Source: an uncultured Paenibacillaceae bacterium
Lineage (GTDB): Bacteria > Bacillota > Bacilli > Paenibacillales > K13
Assembly (NCBI GenBank): GCA_913056365.1
Contig: CAJXLT010000007.1
Span: forward strand, 105,478-169,477
Length of the DNA stretch: 64,000 bases
Direction of reading: 5' to 3'
Shown here in pieces: positions 1 to 8,742 of this stretch (the first letter of the stretch is position 1; each line of letters begins with the position of its first letter). The translations under genes and the position numbers were made by a program. The notes under the pieces were generated by a model that worked only from the letters and a program-made list of their open reading frames with translations, was not told the DNA's origin and searched no databases.

Positions 1-172
1 CGGTCAAATGCTCTTCCCAATCCGATAAGGTAGAAATATGCCGAAAGGCTTGATCGACAGTATGGTACACCAATGTACGGTTTTCGACGCAAATGTAAAT
101 CACATCATTTAAATTAAGCATATTCAATTCAGATTCGCCATTTTCCAGCATTTTCAGGACAGGCACTTGCAT
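1..172 (-). CDS. LytTR-like DNA-binding protein, 3' part missing
   Basis: Only the first 57 codons lie in the window; the gene runs off the left edge. The start is an ATG at 172 preceded by a GAGGTGA ribosome binding site seven bases upstream. The visible protein begins MQVPVLKMLENGESELN and continues with a pattern (NLNDVIYICVENRTLVYHT, then a stretch ending in W and L) that resembles the N-terminal half of a stand-alone LytTR DNA-binding domain as found in many Paenibacillus regulators. The DNA-contacting C-terminal half is outside the window, so the family call is inference from a short stretch. Confidence 0.5.
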   Translation of the reverse strand, partial: MQVPVLKMLENGESELNMLNLNDVIYICVENRTLVYHTVDQAFRHISTLSDWEEHLT

Positions 173-441
173 TTCGTACTTCACCTCATTTTTAGGGGCG
201 TTACTTTTATTTTACAAATGTTTAGCAACAATTGGCAAGCGGTCTTTTTTGGAAGATACCTATACTTTTTTGTCTTTATTATAGTAGAATCTCCGTGAAA
301 TTCCAAGAATGTGTATGTACGGTGTGAAATCCTCCCTGCCGAACGCGATTGGAGCTTTTGACTCGCATCGGGGTGCGTGATAATCTTAAGATAGCCGAAG
401 TGAAGTCATTGTGGCTAGCAAAGGTCGAAGGAGGGTTGGAT

Positions 442-1173
442 GTGGAAGACTTGAACGGTCTTGCGGTGGCAGGGATCATAGACAGTCTGATTTCATTTGC
501 TATTATTGGTCTCATTGTTTTGTTAGTAGGTACAGTCCTCATGGGCATCATTGCGGTATGGATTGCGCTGAGCATACAGCGAAGAGTGGCTACGAGGTGG
601 CTTCGCTCAGCATCTAATCAAGTACAAAGCATCACATCTCGATTAAGTTCAGCGATTGTGTCGGATACATTCAAGGACTTGGAACTCGGATTTAAGCAAG
701 GAGAATCCCAACGCATCGTATCAGATTTGCAACAAGCTGTTCTGTCTATGCACCAACAAGCGGATAAGCTTCAGAAGAAGGTAGAGGCCGAGAGAGTCCC
801 CTTTCTGGCTATTGTGCTGCCCTTGTACCGCTGTTATAAATTGAAACGCGAAGTGCGCTACTTCGCTCATCAAGTGGAACCGGTTCTGCGTGATCTGGAT
901 AGTTATGAAAGTCAGGATAAACATATGCGTCAGCGAAGCAGACAAGCGAAGGCAAGGTTGCAGGAAATATCCGAGATACTGCAGAAGGCGTCCGATTCGA
1001 ACGGCTCAGCAACACAGAAGCTGCATCAGAAGCTTATAGAAGTGAAGGAAGCCGCTGCACAGGCAGATCAACTGACGGCTTTCGATACACACAAGTCCCG
1101 AGAGGCTTGGGACAATGTGTTTCGAAGCTTGGATGCGCTTCAGGTGAGCATGAGGAATGCGTATAAGAATTAG
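442..1173 (+). CDS. Membrane-anchored coiled-coil protein of unknown function
   Basis: I do not recognise this family. The reading frame is open from 349, but an AAGGAGG site at 428-434 points to the GTG at 442 (spacing seven), giving 243 residues; the TTG at 436 is too close to the site. One strong hydrophobic segment lies at about residues 8-40 of this form, followed by basic residues and a long charged, helix-rich region (about 60-235) with many Q, K, E and A residues, consistent with a cytoplasmic coiled coil. A role in envelope organisation is possible, but nothing in the sequence fixes a function. A strong terminator follows. Confidence 0.65.
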   Translation: MEDLNGLAVAGIIDSLISFAIIGLIVLLVGTVLMGIIAVWIALSIQRRVATRWLRSASNQVQSITSRLSSAIVSDTFKDLELGFKQGESQRIVSDLQQAVLSMHQQADKLQKKVEAERVPFLAIVLPLYRCYKLKREVRYFAHQVEPVLRDLDSYESQDKHMRQRSRQAKARLQEISEILQKASDSNGSATQKLHQKLIEVKEAAAQADQLTAFDTHKSREAWDNVFRSLDALQVSMRNAYKN

Positions 1174-1196
1174 CGCTAAGTAGATTATGGATCTAG

Positions 1197-1808
1197 TTAG
1201 CAGGAGCGCACGAAAGCGGCAGTCAGCTTTCGTGCTTTTTGCTTGTGTATGTCATCGGGATTTCTTAGCCCCTCCATATTGTGGAGGCTGCCTCGATACA
1301 CGCATTCCAGTCTTGCTGAAATCTCCAAATCACGAGGTGTTGCAAGTGCTGGACACTTGGTTGTGAGCGGGCAGTTTAAGCGCTCGAACACGGAAGCTGC
1401 GAACTGAGAGCAAAAGTAAGCGCATCTGCGTTGTATAGGTTTATGGATGATAACACCGAATAAACCCAGGAGGTTGTAGCGGAAGCTAGAGGATCTGCGT
1501 TCAAACTGTCGGAGGATAGCTTGCGCTTTCTCGTATTGCCGATAGGTTACTTTGCAGCGGTATACTGCACAAGAGGCTTGTTCGAATAACGGGCTCGACA
1601 AGTCCTCCTTGACGAATCCGCCGATGAACGGATTGTTCGGGCTCTTCCGGCCGAAGCTGTATACTTCTTGGAGCGACGGGTCCAAGGCAATGGACACATG
1701 ATTCATATCCTGCTTCGTGTAAAGGCGAATCAAGCGTGTGAACCATGTCCCTGTATCTGTAAACAGGATATATATATATGAATCTTGCTGAGTTGCTGAT
1801 ACTTCCAT
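1197..1808 (-). CDS. Permuted NlpC/P60 (papain-like) family protein, putative
   Basis: This 203-residue protein has a conserved-looking histidine near the N-terminus (MNHVSIALD, H37) and a cysteine in the C-terminal half (YFCSQFAASVF, C133). That order, His before Cys, is the arrangement of circularly permuted NlpC/P60 or YiiX-like papain-fold enzymes, which act on amide or ester bonds in peptidoglycan or lipids. There is no clear signal peptide, so the protein may be cytoplasmic. The last 14 or so codons overlap the terminator hairpin of the convergent upstream gene, which is unusual, and the true fold may end earlier. The start ATG at 1808 is the only good one near the beginning of the domain. 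The assignment rests on two motifs only. Confidence 0.6.
   Translation of the reverse strand: MEVSATQQDSYIYILFTDTGTWFTRLIRLYTKQDMNHVSIALDPSLQEVYSFGRKSPNNPFIGGFVKEDLSSPLFEQASCAVYRCKVTYRQYEKAQAILRQFERRSSSFRYNLLGLFGVIIHKPIQRRCAYFCSQFAASVFERLNCPLTTKCPALATPRDLEISARLECVYRGSLHNMEGLRNPDDIHKQKARKLTAAFVRSC
1208..1240 (+). terminator. Rho-independent terminator after the membrane/coiled-coil gene
   Basis: A perfect 10-bp stem (GCACGAAAGC at 1208-1217 with GCTTTCGTGC at 1226-1235) is followed by five T. It overlaps the last codons of the convergent gene on the other strand. Confidence 0.85.
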
Positions 1809-1915
1809 CGATACTCACCACACCTTCGCTGCTTATGTGCAGCTGCGTTATGCTCTCTATTGTAGTGTGGTGAGGTTGCTTCGGAAACGGTCTGGCGACT
1901 GTTTCCATCCTAGAC

Positions 1916-3196
1916 CTAGGTCGAGGGGGTGTCCTGTCTGACCAACTTCGTTGAAGCTTCACCGAGCATACTGCGCATATCTTGCCCGCTCGGATTCTGG
2001 AACACCTTGAGGCCGAACTCTGGAGCTACTGCGATAATATGATCGAAGATATCGGATTGAATCGCCTCGTATTCCACCCAACGTATATCATTGGTGAACG
2101 TATAGATCTCTAACGGCAAGCCATACTCCCCCGGTGCTAATTGCCTGACCATCGTCGTCATGCTCTCGTGAATTTGAGGGTGTTGGGCCAAATAGTTGGC
2201 AATATACACGCGATATGTCCCAATATTGGTCAATCTTCTGCCGTTAACCTCATTCGCTGTATTGATTTCATACTGCTGATTGTAAGTTGTAATTTCTTGT
2301 TGCTTGTTCTCGATATAATCTTTGAGGTAGTGAATTTGCTCGAAGTGCGCAATCATCTCATCTGTACAAAACTTAATACTGGACACATCGATATAGAGTG
2401 CGCGCTTAATCCGACGTCCTCCTGCTTCTTGCATACCTCGCCAATTTCTGAATGAGTCTGTAATAAATGCGTGACTTGGGATCATCGAGATTGTCATGTC
2501 CCAGTTTTGTATCTTAACGGTATTCAGAGTAATCTCGATTACATCGCCATCAGTATGATAGTTCGGCATCTCGATCCAATCCCCTACGCGTATCATGTCG
2601 TTGGCGGTTAATTGAATGCCGGCCACTAATCCGAGAATAGAGCTCTGGAACACCAACAGGAGCACGGCAGACAGGGCGCCTAGACCGCCGAGCAAGATGA
2701 GCGGATTTTGTCCAATCAATGAAGAGATTAGTAGAATAGCGCCTACGAAGAAGATAATAATCTTGACAACCTGGATGTATCCTTTGATCGGCTTCTCCTT
2801 GGACACTTCATAGGACTGATAAATATCATTAATCGCGTTCATGAAGGCGTTCAGTGCCGATAAGATCACAAGAATCATGTACACGATAGCGCCTTTGGAG
2901 ATGAGCATACTAATGACCGGATAGTCTGCGTATATGATGGAAGCATAATAAATAATGACTGCAGGTACGATATGTGAAAATTTCTGAAATACTTTGCGCT
3001 CCAGAAGTTTGTCGTCCCACTTGAATTTGTTCCGAGTGATAACTGCTGTAATCAATCTCAGAATAATCTTCTTCACAATGAGATTAGCAATGATGCTAAG
3101 TAAGAGGATGGCCGCAGATAAAACGACGTATGAAAGAATCGTGGCTAGGTTTTCTTGCATATTTTGCTCCATGAAATAGTCTCTTAGTGTATCCAT
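1916..3196 (-). CDS. MscS family mechanosensitive channel, YbdG type
   Basis: This integral membrane protein of 426 residues should open under membrane tension to release small solutes during hypo-osmotic shock. It has several transmembrane segments in the first 190 residues, then the MscS pore helix region (GQNPLILLGGLGALSAVLLL and a following FQSSILGLVAGIQL) and the beta domain (RVGDWIEMPNYHTDGDVIEI). Length and sequence fit the YbdG subfamily, which is longer than classic MscS. I place the start at the ATG at 3196: AGGAG sits six bases upstream of it but directly abuts the alternative ATG at 3202. It is transcribed away from the ehu osmolyte-uptake operon across the shared upstream region, a sensible pairing of solute uptake and release, though co-regulation is only inferred. 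Confidence 0.9.
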   Translation of the reverse strand: MDTLRDYFMEQNMQENLATILSYVVLSAAILLLSIIANLIVKKIILRLITAVITRNKFKWDDKLLERKVFQKFSHIVPAVIIYYASIIYADYPVISMLISKGAIVYMILVILSALNAFMNAINDIYQSYEVSKEKPIKGYIQVVKIIIFFVGAILLISSLIGQNPLILLGGLGALSAVLLLVFQSSILGLVAGIQLTANDMIRVGDWIEMPNYHTDGDVIEITLNTVKIQNWDMTISMIPSHAFITDSFRNWRGMQEAGGRRIKRALYIDVSSIKFCTDEMIAHFEQIHYLKDYIENKQQEITTYNQQYEINTANEVNGRRLTNIGTYRVYIANYLAQHPQIHESMTTMVRQLAPGEYGLPLEIYTFTNDIRWVEYEAIQSDIFDHIIAVAPEFGLKVFQNPSGQDMRSMLGEASTKLVRQDTPST

Positions 3197-3202
3197 AATC
3201 AT

Positions 3203-3610
3203 CTCCTGTATAATCTTAGACTGATTTGTTCATTATGCTGTGCCTTCCTACTGTTACAGTACCATAAACTTTGCAGTGGTACCAGAATGCACAACTACGC
3301 GGCAGCAAGTGCACGCGTAATTGACCTACTGACTTGTACTATAGTATTACAATCTGTTTGAAAAAGCTGCAGAAGTCTTACAGCGGGGGTGAGTATTTAA
3401 CAGGTGAAAAAGCAACTAAAGCAGCATTTGGGAGGATATGAGGAGATATGTAAGTTAAACTCTGTTAATTTCGTCTGTACTAAGCTTGCCCTATCTCTAG
3501 AGGTGTAATCCCACTTTATCAGGGGTGAGGATTTGATAAGTTCATGGTATCATGAAACAGGTATTTTAAGGGAAGTATAAAAGTAAATTACCGAAGGGAG
3601 TCGGAAAGAA
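3203..3610. promoter_or_regulatory. Divergent intergenic region between mscS-like gene and ehuB
   Basis: This 400-base stretch has no convincing gene. A TTGACC at 3321-3326 with TATTAC at 3345-3350 (spacing 18) is a weak candidate promoter for ehuB. The following 250 bases would form a long untranslated leader, with AG-rich runs such as GGGAGGATATGAGGAG near 3430. I compared it by eye with lysine, SAM, guanidine, c-di-GMP and T-box leaders and saw no match. Confidence 0.35.
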
Positions 3611-4573
3611 TTGAAAAAATTATTACTCATCGTATTTACGCTTGCGCTCGTGATTGCTCTAGCGGCATGTGGAAGTGAGGAGAATGCTGGGAACAACGGT
3701 ACAACCGGTAATAACGGAGAGAACACAGAAAACACCGGAGATACTACAGGAAACACTGGAGGCAGCGCTGAGGAAACAAAAGGTAATGGTACCTTGGACA
3801 AAGCTCTGGAGGATGGCGTTATTACCATCGCTTATGCACAAGAGCCTCCGTACTCTTATATGGAAGATGATGAATTGAAGGGTGCGGCAGTGGAAATTGC
3901 CCGCGAGGTTTTCAAAGGAATTGGCATTGAAAAGATGGAACCTAAATTGACTAAATGGGAGCAACTCATTCCCGGCTTGAAGACAGGCGAGTTCGACGCG
4001 ATCGTAGCCGGTATGGCGGTTAAGCCGGATCGTTGTGAACAGGTTGATTTCGGTGAGTTGGAAATCAAGTACGGTGAAGGTATTGTAGTACAGAAGGGTA
4101 ATCCGCAGGATATTCACAGCTATCAGGATATTGCGGATAACTCAGATGTGAAGGTAGCGGTGATGTCCGGTGCGACCGAGTATGATTTCTTGCTTGACGC
4201 AGGTGTCAGTGAGGATCAAATTCAGCTAGCTCCTTCGATTGCGGCTACACTTGATCTGGTCAAGACCGGCAGAGCGGATGTAACAACCGCTACAGAGATG
4301 ACGGTTAAGAAGGCCATGGAATCGGTCGGTGGAGACGACTTGGAATACGTTCAAGACTTTGTACAACCTGATGTGGATGGGGTTCCAAGCTACGGCGCTG
4401 TAGCATTCAATGCGGATGCGGATGCGCTTCGCGAAGCATACAATGCGGAATTGCAGAAACTGAAGGACAGCGGGAAAATCAAAGAAATCCTGTCATCGGA
4501 TGCCCTGCCTTTCTGGGGAGAAGCCAATCTGGTCGATGAAGGTGTTACAACAGAGCAGCTTTGCCAAGGGTAA
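3611..4573 (+). CDS. ehuB: Ectoine/polar amino acid ABC transporter substrate-binding lipoprotein EhuB
   Basis: This is the extracellular solute receptor of the transporter. Residues 1-20 form a lipoprotein signal peptide with the lipobox LAAC (modified Cys20), followed by an N/G/T-rich linker and a type II periplasmic-binding fold (family 3), with PPYSYMED and GEFDAIVAGMAVKPDR motifs. The overall pattern, the C-terminal TTEQLCQG and the neighbouring genes match the EhuB family that binds ectoine and hydroxyectoine, so the likely role is uptake of compatible solutes under salt stress; other polar amino acids cannot be excluded. The start is TTG at 3611, with AAGGGAG ten bases upstream. It is the first gene of the operon, and a hairpin after it probably keeps its expression above that of the permeases. 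Confidence 0.85.
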   Translation: MKKLLLIVFTLALVIALAACGSEENAGNNGTTGNNGENTENTGDTTGNTGGSAEETKGNGTLDKALEDGVITIAYAQEPPYSYMEDDELKGAAVEIAREVFKGIGIEKMEPKLTKWEQLIPGLKTGEFDAIVAGMAVKPDRCEQVDFGELEIKYGEGIVVQKGNPQDIHSYQDIADNSDVKVAVMSGATEYDFLLDAGVSEDQIQLAPSIAATLDLVKTGRADVTTATEMTVKKAMESVGGDDLEYVQDFVQPDVDGVPSYGAVAFNADADALREAYNAELQKLKDSGKIKEILSSDALPFWGEANLVDEGVTTEQLCQG

Positions 4574-4590
4574 AGCATAAAAAAAAGGGT

Positions 4591-4621
4591 AGAACAGGCA
4601 CCCATTTAGGGTGTCTGTTCT
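4591..4621 (+). terminator. Intercistronic hairpin between ehuB and ehuC
   Basis: A 13-bp stem with a single G-T pair (4591-4603 with 4609-4621, loop ATTTA) is followed by only two T. It looks like a partial terminator or an mRNA-stabilising hairpin that would give more receptor than permease, as in many binding-protein operons. Confidence 0.65.
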
Positions 4622-4660
4622 TTGATAGAACGGAAAGGGTGATCTCTTATTAGCTCATCT

Positions 4661-5290
4661 TTGGATATCATGTTCATCTTGGCGAAAGGTCTGGACATCA
4701 CGATTAAAGTATTAATTGGCTCTGCCGTATTCGGTTATTTAGTGGCTTTTGTAGCTGGGTTCGCGAGTCTCTCCAGATATGGGATTATTCGCAAAGTAAC
4801 AGCCGTCTTTGTGGAGTTTTTCAGAGGCACTTCTTTGATTGTGCAATTGTTTTGGATCTATTTTGTACTGCCTCTACCAGATATATGGACAGGTATAGTT
4901 GCGATTAGTCTCAATTATGGCGCGTATATGTCGGAAATCGTTCGGGGCGCGATTGTAGCGGTCCCCAAAGGTCAGACGGAGGCTTCCGTTGCCTTGAACA
5001 TGACTCCCTTTCAGCGCATGCGATTAGTTATATTACCGCAGGCTGTGCGCATGATGCTTCCCGAGTTCGGGAACTATTTGATTCAGATGCTGAAGGCTAC
5101 ATCCCTCGTTTCCTTAATTGGACTAGCCGACATTACCTTCCAGGCCGAATTACATCGCAGTGTAAACTTAAACCTTGGACTACAAATTTTCTTCTTGTTA
5201 TTAGTGATGTATTTCCTGCTTGCGCTTCCTTTAATCGGCGTAACTCGTTGGCTTGAACGAATTTCCTCGAAAGGGGTGGCCAGCAGATGA
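4661..5290 (+). CDS. ehuC: Ectoine-type ABC transporter permease EhuC
   Basis: This is a polar amino acid type permease of about 209 residues with four to five membrane segments and the EAA-loop that contacts the ATPase (TEASVALNMTPFQRMRLVIL). With EhuD it should form the membrane channel. The start is uncertain: TTG at 4661 lies 19 bases after the only good ribosome site (AAAGGGTG at 4634-4641), while an in-frame ATT at 4649 (ATT AGC TCA TCT) lies at the ideal distance. Either a rare ATT start is used or the ancestral start codon has mutated. The 3' end overlaps ehuD by four bases (ATGA), which indicates translational coupling. Confidence 0.82.
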   Translation: MDIMFILAKGLDITIKVLIGSAVFGYLVAFVAGFASLSRYGIIRKVTAVFVEFFRGTSLIVQLFWIYFVLPLPDIWTGIVAISLNYGAYMSEIVRGAIVAVPKGQTEASVALNMTPFQRMRLVILPQAVRMMLPEFGNYLIQMLKATSLVSLIGLADITFQAELHRSVNLNLGLQIFFLLLVMYFLLALPLIGVTRWLERISSKGVASR

Positions 5291-6006
5291 GGGACATTAT
5301 AAATTTATGGGATTGGGACACGTTATTCGATGCGTTTCCTTCCATTTTTGCCGCAATGTGGCTGACGATAGGTTTAACGTTTGCCTGTTATGCGTTTGCG
5401 CTGGTATTTGGGATCGTATGGACCGTGCTAAGACGGATTCCGATTAGACCGATTTATTGGCTTGTTACCTTTATTATGAATTTTATTCGTACCACGCCTC
5501 CGCTCGTCCAGCTAATCCTTATCTATGTCGGCTTGCCGGATGTGGGGATCATACTGGGCTCCATAACGGCCGCGATTTTGGGATTGGGCATTCACTTTAG
5601 CACCTACATCTCCGAAATTTATCGTTCCGGCATTGAGTCGGTATCGAAAGGGCAATGGGAAGCGGCCACGGCACTGAATTATACGAAATTCCAAAAGTGG
5701 ACGAAAATTATTCTTCCGCAAGCGATCCCACCTGTAATTCCGATGCTGGGCAACTACTTGATCATTATGTTCAAGGAAGTTCCGCTGGCATCTGCTATTG
5801 GGGTGTCAGGGATGTTATTGATGGCGAATATATATGGTGCGAAACATTTGGAATACATTGAGCCGTTAACGATCGTTGCTTTCTTCTTCTTGTTGATGAG
5901 TTACCCGTCCTCACTGTTGATCAAGAGGCTTGAGAAGAAAATGAATCGCAGATTTGAGAAGAAAGTGGGCAGTTCAGATAATGGAAAGGAAGTGACCGCG
6001 TCTTGA
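5287..6006 (+). CDS. ehuD: Ectoine-type ABC transporter permease EhuD
   Basis: This is the second permease subunit, 239 residues, with about five membrane segments and the family EAA-loop (WEAATALNYTKFQKWTKIIL). It pairs with EhuC as a heterodimeric channel in the cytoplasmic membrane. The start ATG at 5287 overlaps the ehuC stop (ATGA), and AAAGGGG lies about ten bases upstream. Its end overlaps the TTG start of ehuA by four bases, so the three genes are translationally linked. Which of the two permeases deserves the C and which the D name is judged only from gene order and length. Confidence 0.82.
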   Translation: MRDIINLWDWDTLFDAFPSIFAAMWLTIGLTFACYAFALVFGIVWTVLRRIPIRPIYWLVTFIMNFIRTTPPLVQLILIYVGLPDVGIILGSITAAILGLGIHFSTYISEIYRSGIESVSKGQWEAATALNYTKFQKWTKIILPQAIPPVIPMLGNYLIIMFKEVPLASAIGVSGMLLMANIYGAKHLEYIEPLTIVAFFFLLMSYPSSLLIKRLEKKMNRRFEKKVGSSDNGKEVTAS

Positions 6007-6788
6007 CGGAACCGATTGTGAAATATACGGATGTTCATAAATATTTTGGCGATCTGGAAGTGCTGAAGGGTATCGATCTTGAAGTGATGCCAGGTGAGAA
6101 ATTATCCTTAATCGGACCTAGTGGATCAGGTAAAACGACGATTATCCGCATGTTGATGACACTGGAACAACCGACCTCCGGGGTCATCGAGGTAGAAGGT
6201 GAACCGTTATGGCACAAAGAAGTGAATGGTCAACTGGTTCCCGCGGATGAGAAGCATCTGCATAAAGTAAGAGGCAAGATCGGCATGGTGTTCCAACACT
6301 TTAACCTGTTTCCGCACATGACGATTCTCAAAAATTGCACCTCGGCCCCAGTGAATGTATTGGGAATTTCTAAGGAAGAAGCTAAGGAACGCGCGGTGGA
6401 AATGTTGGAGAAAGTCGGATTGGCCGACAAGATGGACAACTATCCTGCCCAGCTTTCCGGGGGGCAGCAGCAGCGTGTCGCGATTGCCCGTGCACTCGTC
6501 ATGCAGCCGAAAGTGATGTTGTTCGATGAAGCTACATCGGCATTGGATCCGGAAACGGTCGGGGAAGTATTGGAGATTATTAGAGATATCGCCAAGGAAG
6601 GGAAGATGGCGATGATTCTGGTCACCCATGAGATGGAGTTCGCCCGTGACGTTTCGGATCGCATTGTATTCCTAGAGGATGGTGTATTGACAGAGCAAGG
6701 ACCGCCAGAAGAAGTTCTCGGTAACCCGAAGAGCGAACGGCTTAAGTCGTTCCTGGAACGGTTCATCCAAACCTCAACTTCAAATTAA
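6003..6788 (+). CDS. ehuA: Ectoine-type ABC transporter ATP-binding protein EhuA
   Basis: This cytoplasmic ATPase of 261 residues powers the transporter. Visible motifs are Walker A GPSGSGKT (residues 38-45), Q-loop near GMVFQHFNLFP, signature LSGGQQQR, Walker B MLFDEATSALDP and the switch His in VTHEMEFA. An insertion between the first strands (around WHKEVNGQLVPADEKHLHKV) and the MTLEQP segment are features I associate with the EhuA branch rather than GlnQ or ArtP. The start is TTG in the overlap TTGA with the ehuD stop. The order B-C-D-A differs from ehuABCD of Sinorhizobium. A terminator follows directly. Confidence 0.85.
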   Translation: MTEPIVKYTDVHKYFGDLEVLKGIDLEVMPGEKLSLIGPSGSGKTTIIRMLMTLEQPTSGVIEVEGEPLWHKEVNGQLVPADEKHLHKVRGKIGMVFQHFNLFPHMTILKNCTSAPVNVLGISKEEAKERAVEMLEKVGLADKMDNYPAQLSGGQQQRVAIARALVMQPKVMLFDEATSALDPETVGEVLEIIRDIAKEGKMAMILVTHEMEFARDVSDRIVFLEDGVLTEQGPPEEVLGNPKSERLKSFLERFIQTSTSN

Positions 6789-6797
6789 TTAAACATC

Positions 6798-6827
6798 AAA
6801 ACCACCCATTTACACGGGTGGTTTTTT
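6798..6827 (+). terminator. Terminator of the ehuBCDA operon
   Basis: Stem AACCACCC / GGGTGGTT with loop ATTTACAC-like sequence, followed by six T. It ends the transport operon ten bases after ehuA. Confidence 0.9.
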
Positions 6828-6984
6828 CATTATGAGTAAGTGTTTAACAACCCCCACCTTCTAGGCAGATTGTTTCGGCTGATTCATCATCTGTCGAAAA
6901 TGCACGATCGGTTGTGGTAAAATGAGTTTGGTTTAATCCTGTATGTATCCATGCTTCCAGACTCGAAGGAGAATCATAACAACT

Positions 6985-8742
6985 ATGGATTTTTGGTTTA
7001 CAGCGCCCACCCTCGCGATGGTATTTTCTTCTCTATTAATTTGTCTTTTAATGGTCTATGCCTTTATATATCGACGGGAACGAGGCGTACGGTATTTCTT
7101 CTGGATATTGGTGTTTCGATTTATTTATGTTTGGGCTGTTATATTAGAATGGAACAGCCATGACATGTCGGTAAAGTTATTTTTTCGTCATTTCGAGCAG
7201 ACGTCACTCGTATGCATTGTGCCGCTTTTCGTGTATATCGCATTGGATTTGTATGGCAAGGACGAATGGCTGACGATAAGAAAAAAAATCATAGGTCTGT
7301 TCCCCTTCGCTTGTTGGGTGCTGTTGATCTGGACTGATCCATGGCTTCACGTTGTTCACCAAAGCGTGACGTTGGTCGATGGTCATCTCGAAACTGTCAA
7401 ATCGGCATATACCGTCATGTTCAATCTCTTCTGTTACGTGTTAATCGGGGGTAGTTACATATTTCTGTTTCGGTTCGCCCGCAGCATACAGCCGGATATT
7501 CGCAAAGCAGGAGTCTGGTTGCTTATCCTTGGATGCGGGCCTGTTCTCGTCGAAGTGATCAAGACATTTGTTCCCGGTGTATCATACTGGCTGATCCCGA
7601 TTTCGGTGTATTGCGGTATCCTGGCCTTGGGGTTGTTTGGCATTGTTCTACGAAACAAACTGTTCATCAACGTACCGACGGCACGAAGTATCGTCATGGA
7701 AACGGTGCACGAAGGTATTTTGATTACCAATATGCACGGCAAAGCGACAGACAGCAATCGATTGGCAGATCGTTTGTTTGCAAGCCAATGGGATCAAGGC
7801 GTGATCGGTGTTCGTGCAGACCGCCTAATGAAGCCTTGGCCAGACTGGTCTGCCGCCTGTCTGGCTATGGAAGAACGCAACTTAGAAATCAGCGCGACCG
7901 TGCAAGGCAGGCCGCGGGCTTACATCGTCAACGTATATCCATTTTATTCTCAACGCAATCGCAAGCTGGGTGCGATTTCCGTCATCGTGGATATTACCGA
8001 AAAGCAAAGCCATATTGAAGAAATCGCCCGTTTGAATCAGTTTAGAGACCAGTTGCTTACGGCGATTTCACATGATATTCGCAATCCCCTTGCGATGCAG
8101 ATCAATCTCGTGGAGCTGCTTGTGAAAGATATACGCGAATTTCGCGCAGAGCATATCGAATTGATATATGCATTAAGTGAGCAAACCCGTCTCAACTATG
8201 CTACTGTGGAAAACTTGCTGGAGTGGTTTCGTAATCAAAAGGATGAGGTGAGTCTGCATCCGGATTGGTTGAATGTGAGCGAGGTCGTGCAGGAAGCGTA
8301 CCGCATGCTAACCATTAACATGGAAGTTAAGCAGATCGCCCTGAACATCGACGTGGATGAAACGCTGTACGTCTACGCCGACCGCGAAGCGCTCGTTCTT
8401 GTGATCCGCAATCTCCTGTCCAATGCGATCAAGTTCTCTAACCGACGTGGTCGTGTACAGATTGAAGCAAACTGTGGACAGGGAATTCAGAAGATGGTGA
8501 TCCGAGACGAAGGTGTTGGAATGAATGAAGAACAACTTCGCAAAGCATTGGATGAATGGCACTTCGAGACAACCACAGGGACCGAAGGTGAGAAAGGAAC
8601 CGGTCTGGGTCTGGCCGTCAGCCGTCAACTATTACGTATGAGCGGGGGAGATTTGACCATTGACAGTCTTCCAGGCAAGGGCACGGCCTGTCATGTACAT
8701 TTGCGAATGAGGTGGGGACATGAAAGTCATAATCATAGATGA
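6985..8742 (+). CDS. Sensor histidine kinase with N-terminal 7TM region
   Basis: I start this 585-residue protein at the ATG at 6985, which follows AAGGAGAA at 6966-6973; an upstream in-frame ATG at 6943 would only add a basic, non-family extension. About seven membrane segments (residues 1-215) match the histidine kinase N-terminal 7TM region. A PAS-like segment follows, then HisKA with the phosphorylated histidine in SHDIRNP (H363), and HATPase with N box NLLSNAIKFS, G1 DEGVGM and G2 GTGLGLAVS. It should sense an unknown envelope signal and phosphorylate the regulator encoded next. That partner gene overlaps it by 23 bases but is broken, so the kinase may now be orphaned. Confidence 0.9.
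   Translation: MDFWFTAPTLAMVFSSLLICLLMVYAFIYRRERGVRYFFWILVFRFIYVWAVILEWNSHDMSVKLFFRHFEQTSLVCIVPLFVYIALDLYGKDEWLTIRKKIIGLFPFACWVLLIWTDPWLHVVHQSVTLVDGHLETVKSAYTVMFNLFCYVLIGGSYIFLFRFARSIQPDIRKAGVWLLILGCGPVLVEVIKTFVPGVSYWLIPISVYCGILALGLFGIVLRNKLFINVPTARSIVMETVHEGILITNMHGKATDSNRLADRLFASQWDQGVIGVRADRLMKPWPDWSAACLAMEERNLEISATVQGRPRAYIVNVYPFYSQRNRKLGAISVIVDITEKQSHIEEIARLNQFRDQLLTAISHDIRNPLAMQINLVELLVKDIREFRAEHIELIYALSEQTRLNYATVENLLEWFRNQKDEVSLHPDWLNVSEVVQEAYRMLTINMEVKQIALNIDVDETLYVYADREALVLVIRNLLSNAIKFSNRRGRVQIEANCGQGIQKMVIRDEGVGMNEEQLRKALDEWHFETTTGTEGEKGTGLGLAVSRQLLRMSGGDLTIDSLPGKGTACHVHLRMRWGHESHNHR

Noticed and set aside
3380..3600. Riboswitch in the ehuB leader
   Set aside because: By-eye comparison with lysine, SAM, c-di-GMP, guanidine and T-box consensus elements gave no match.
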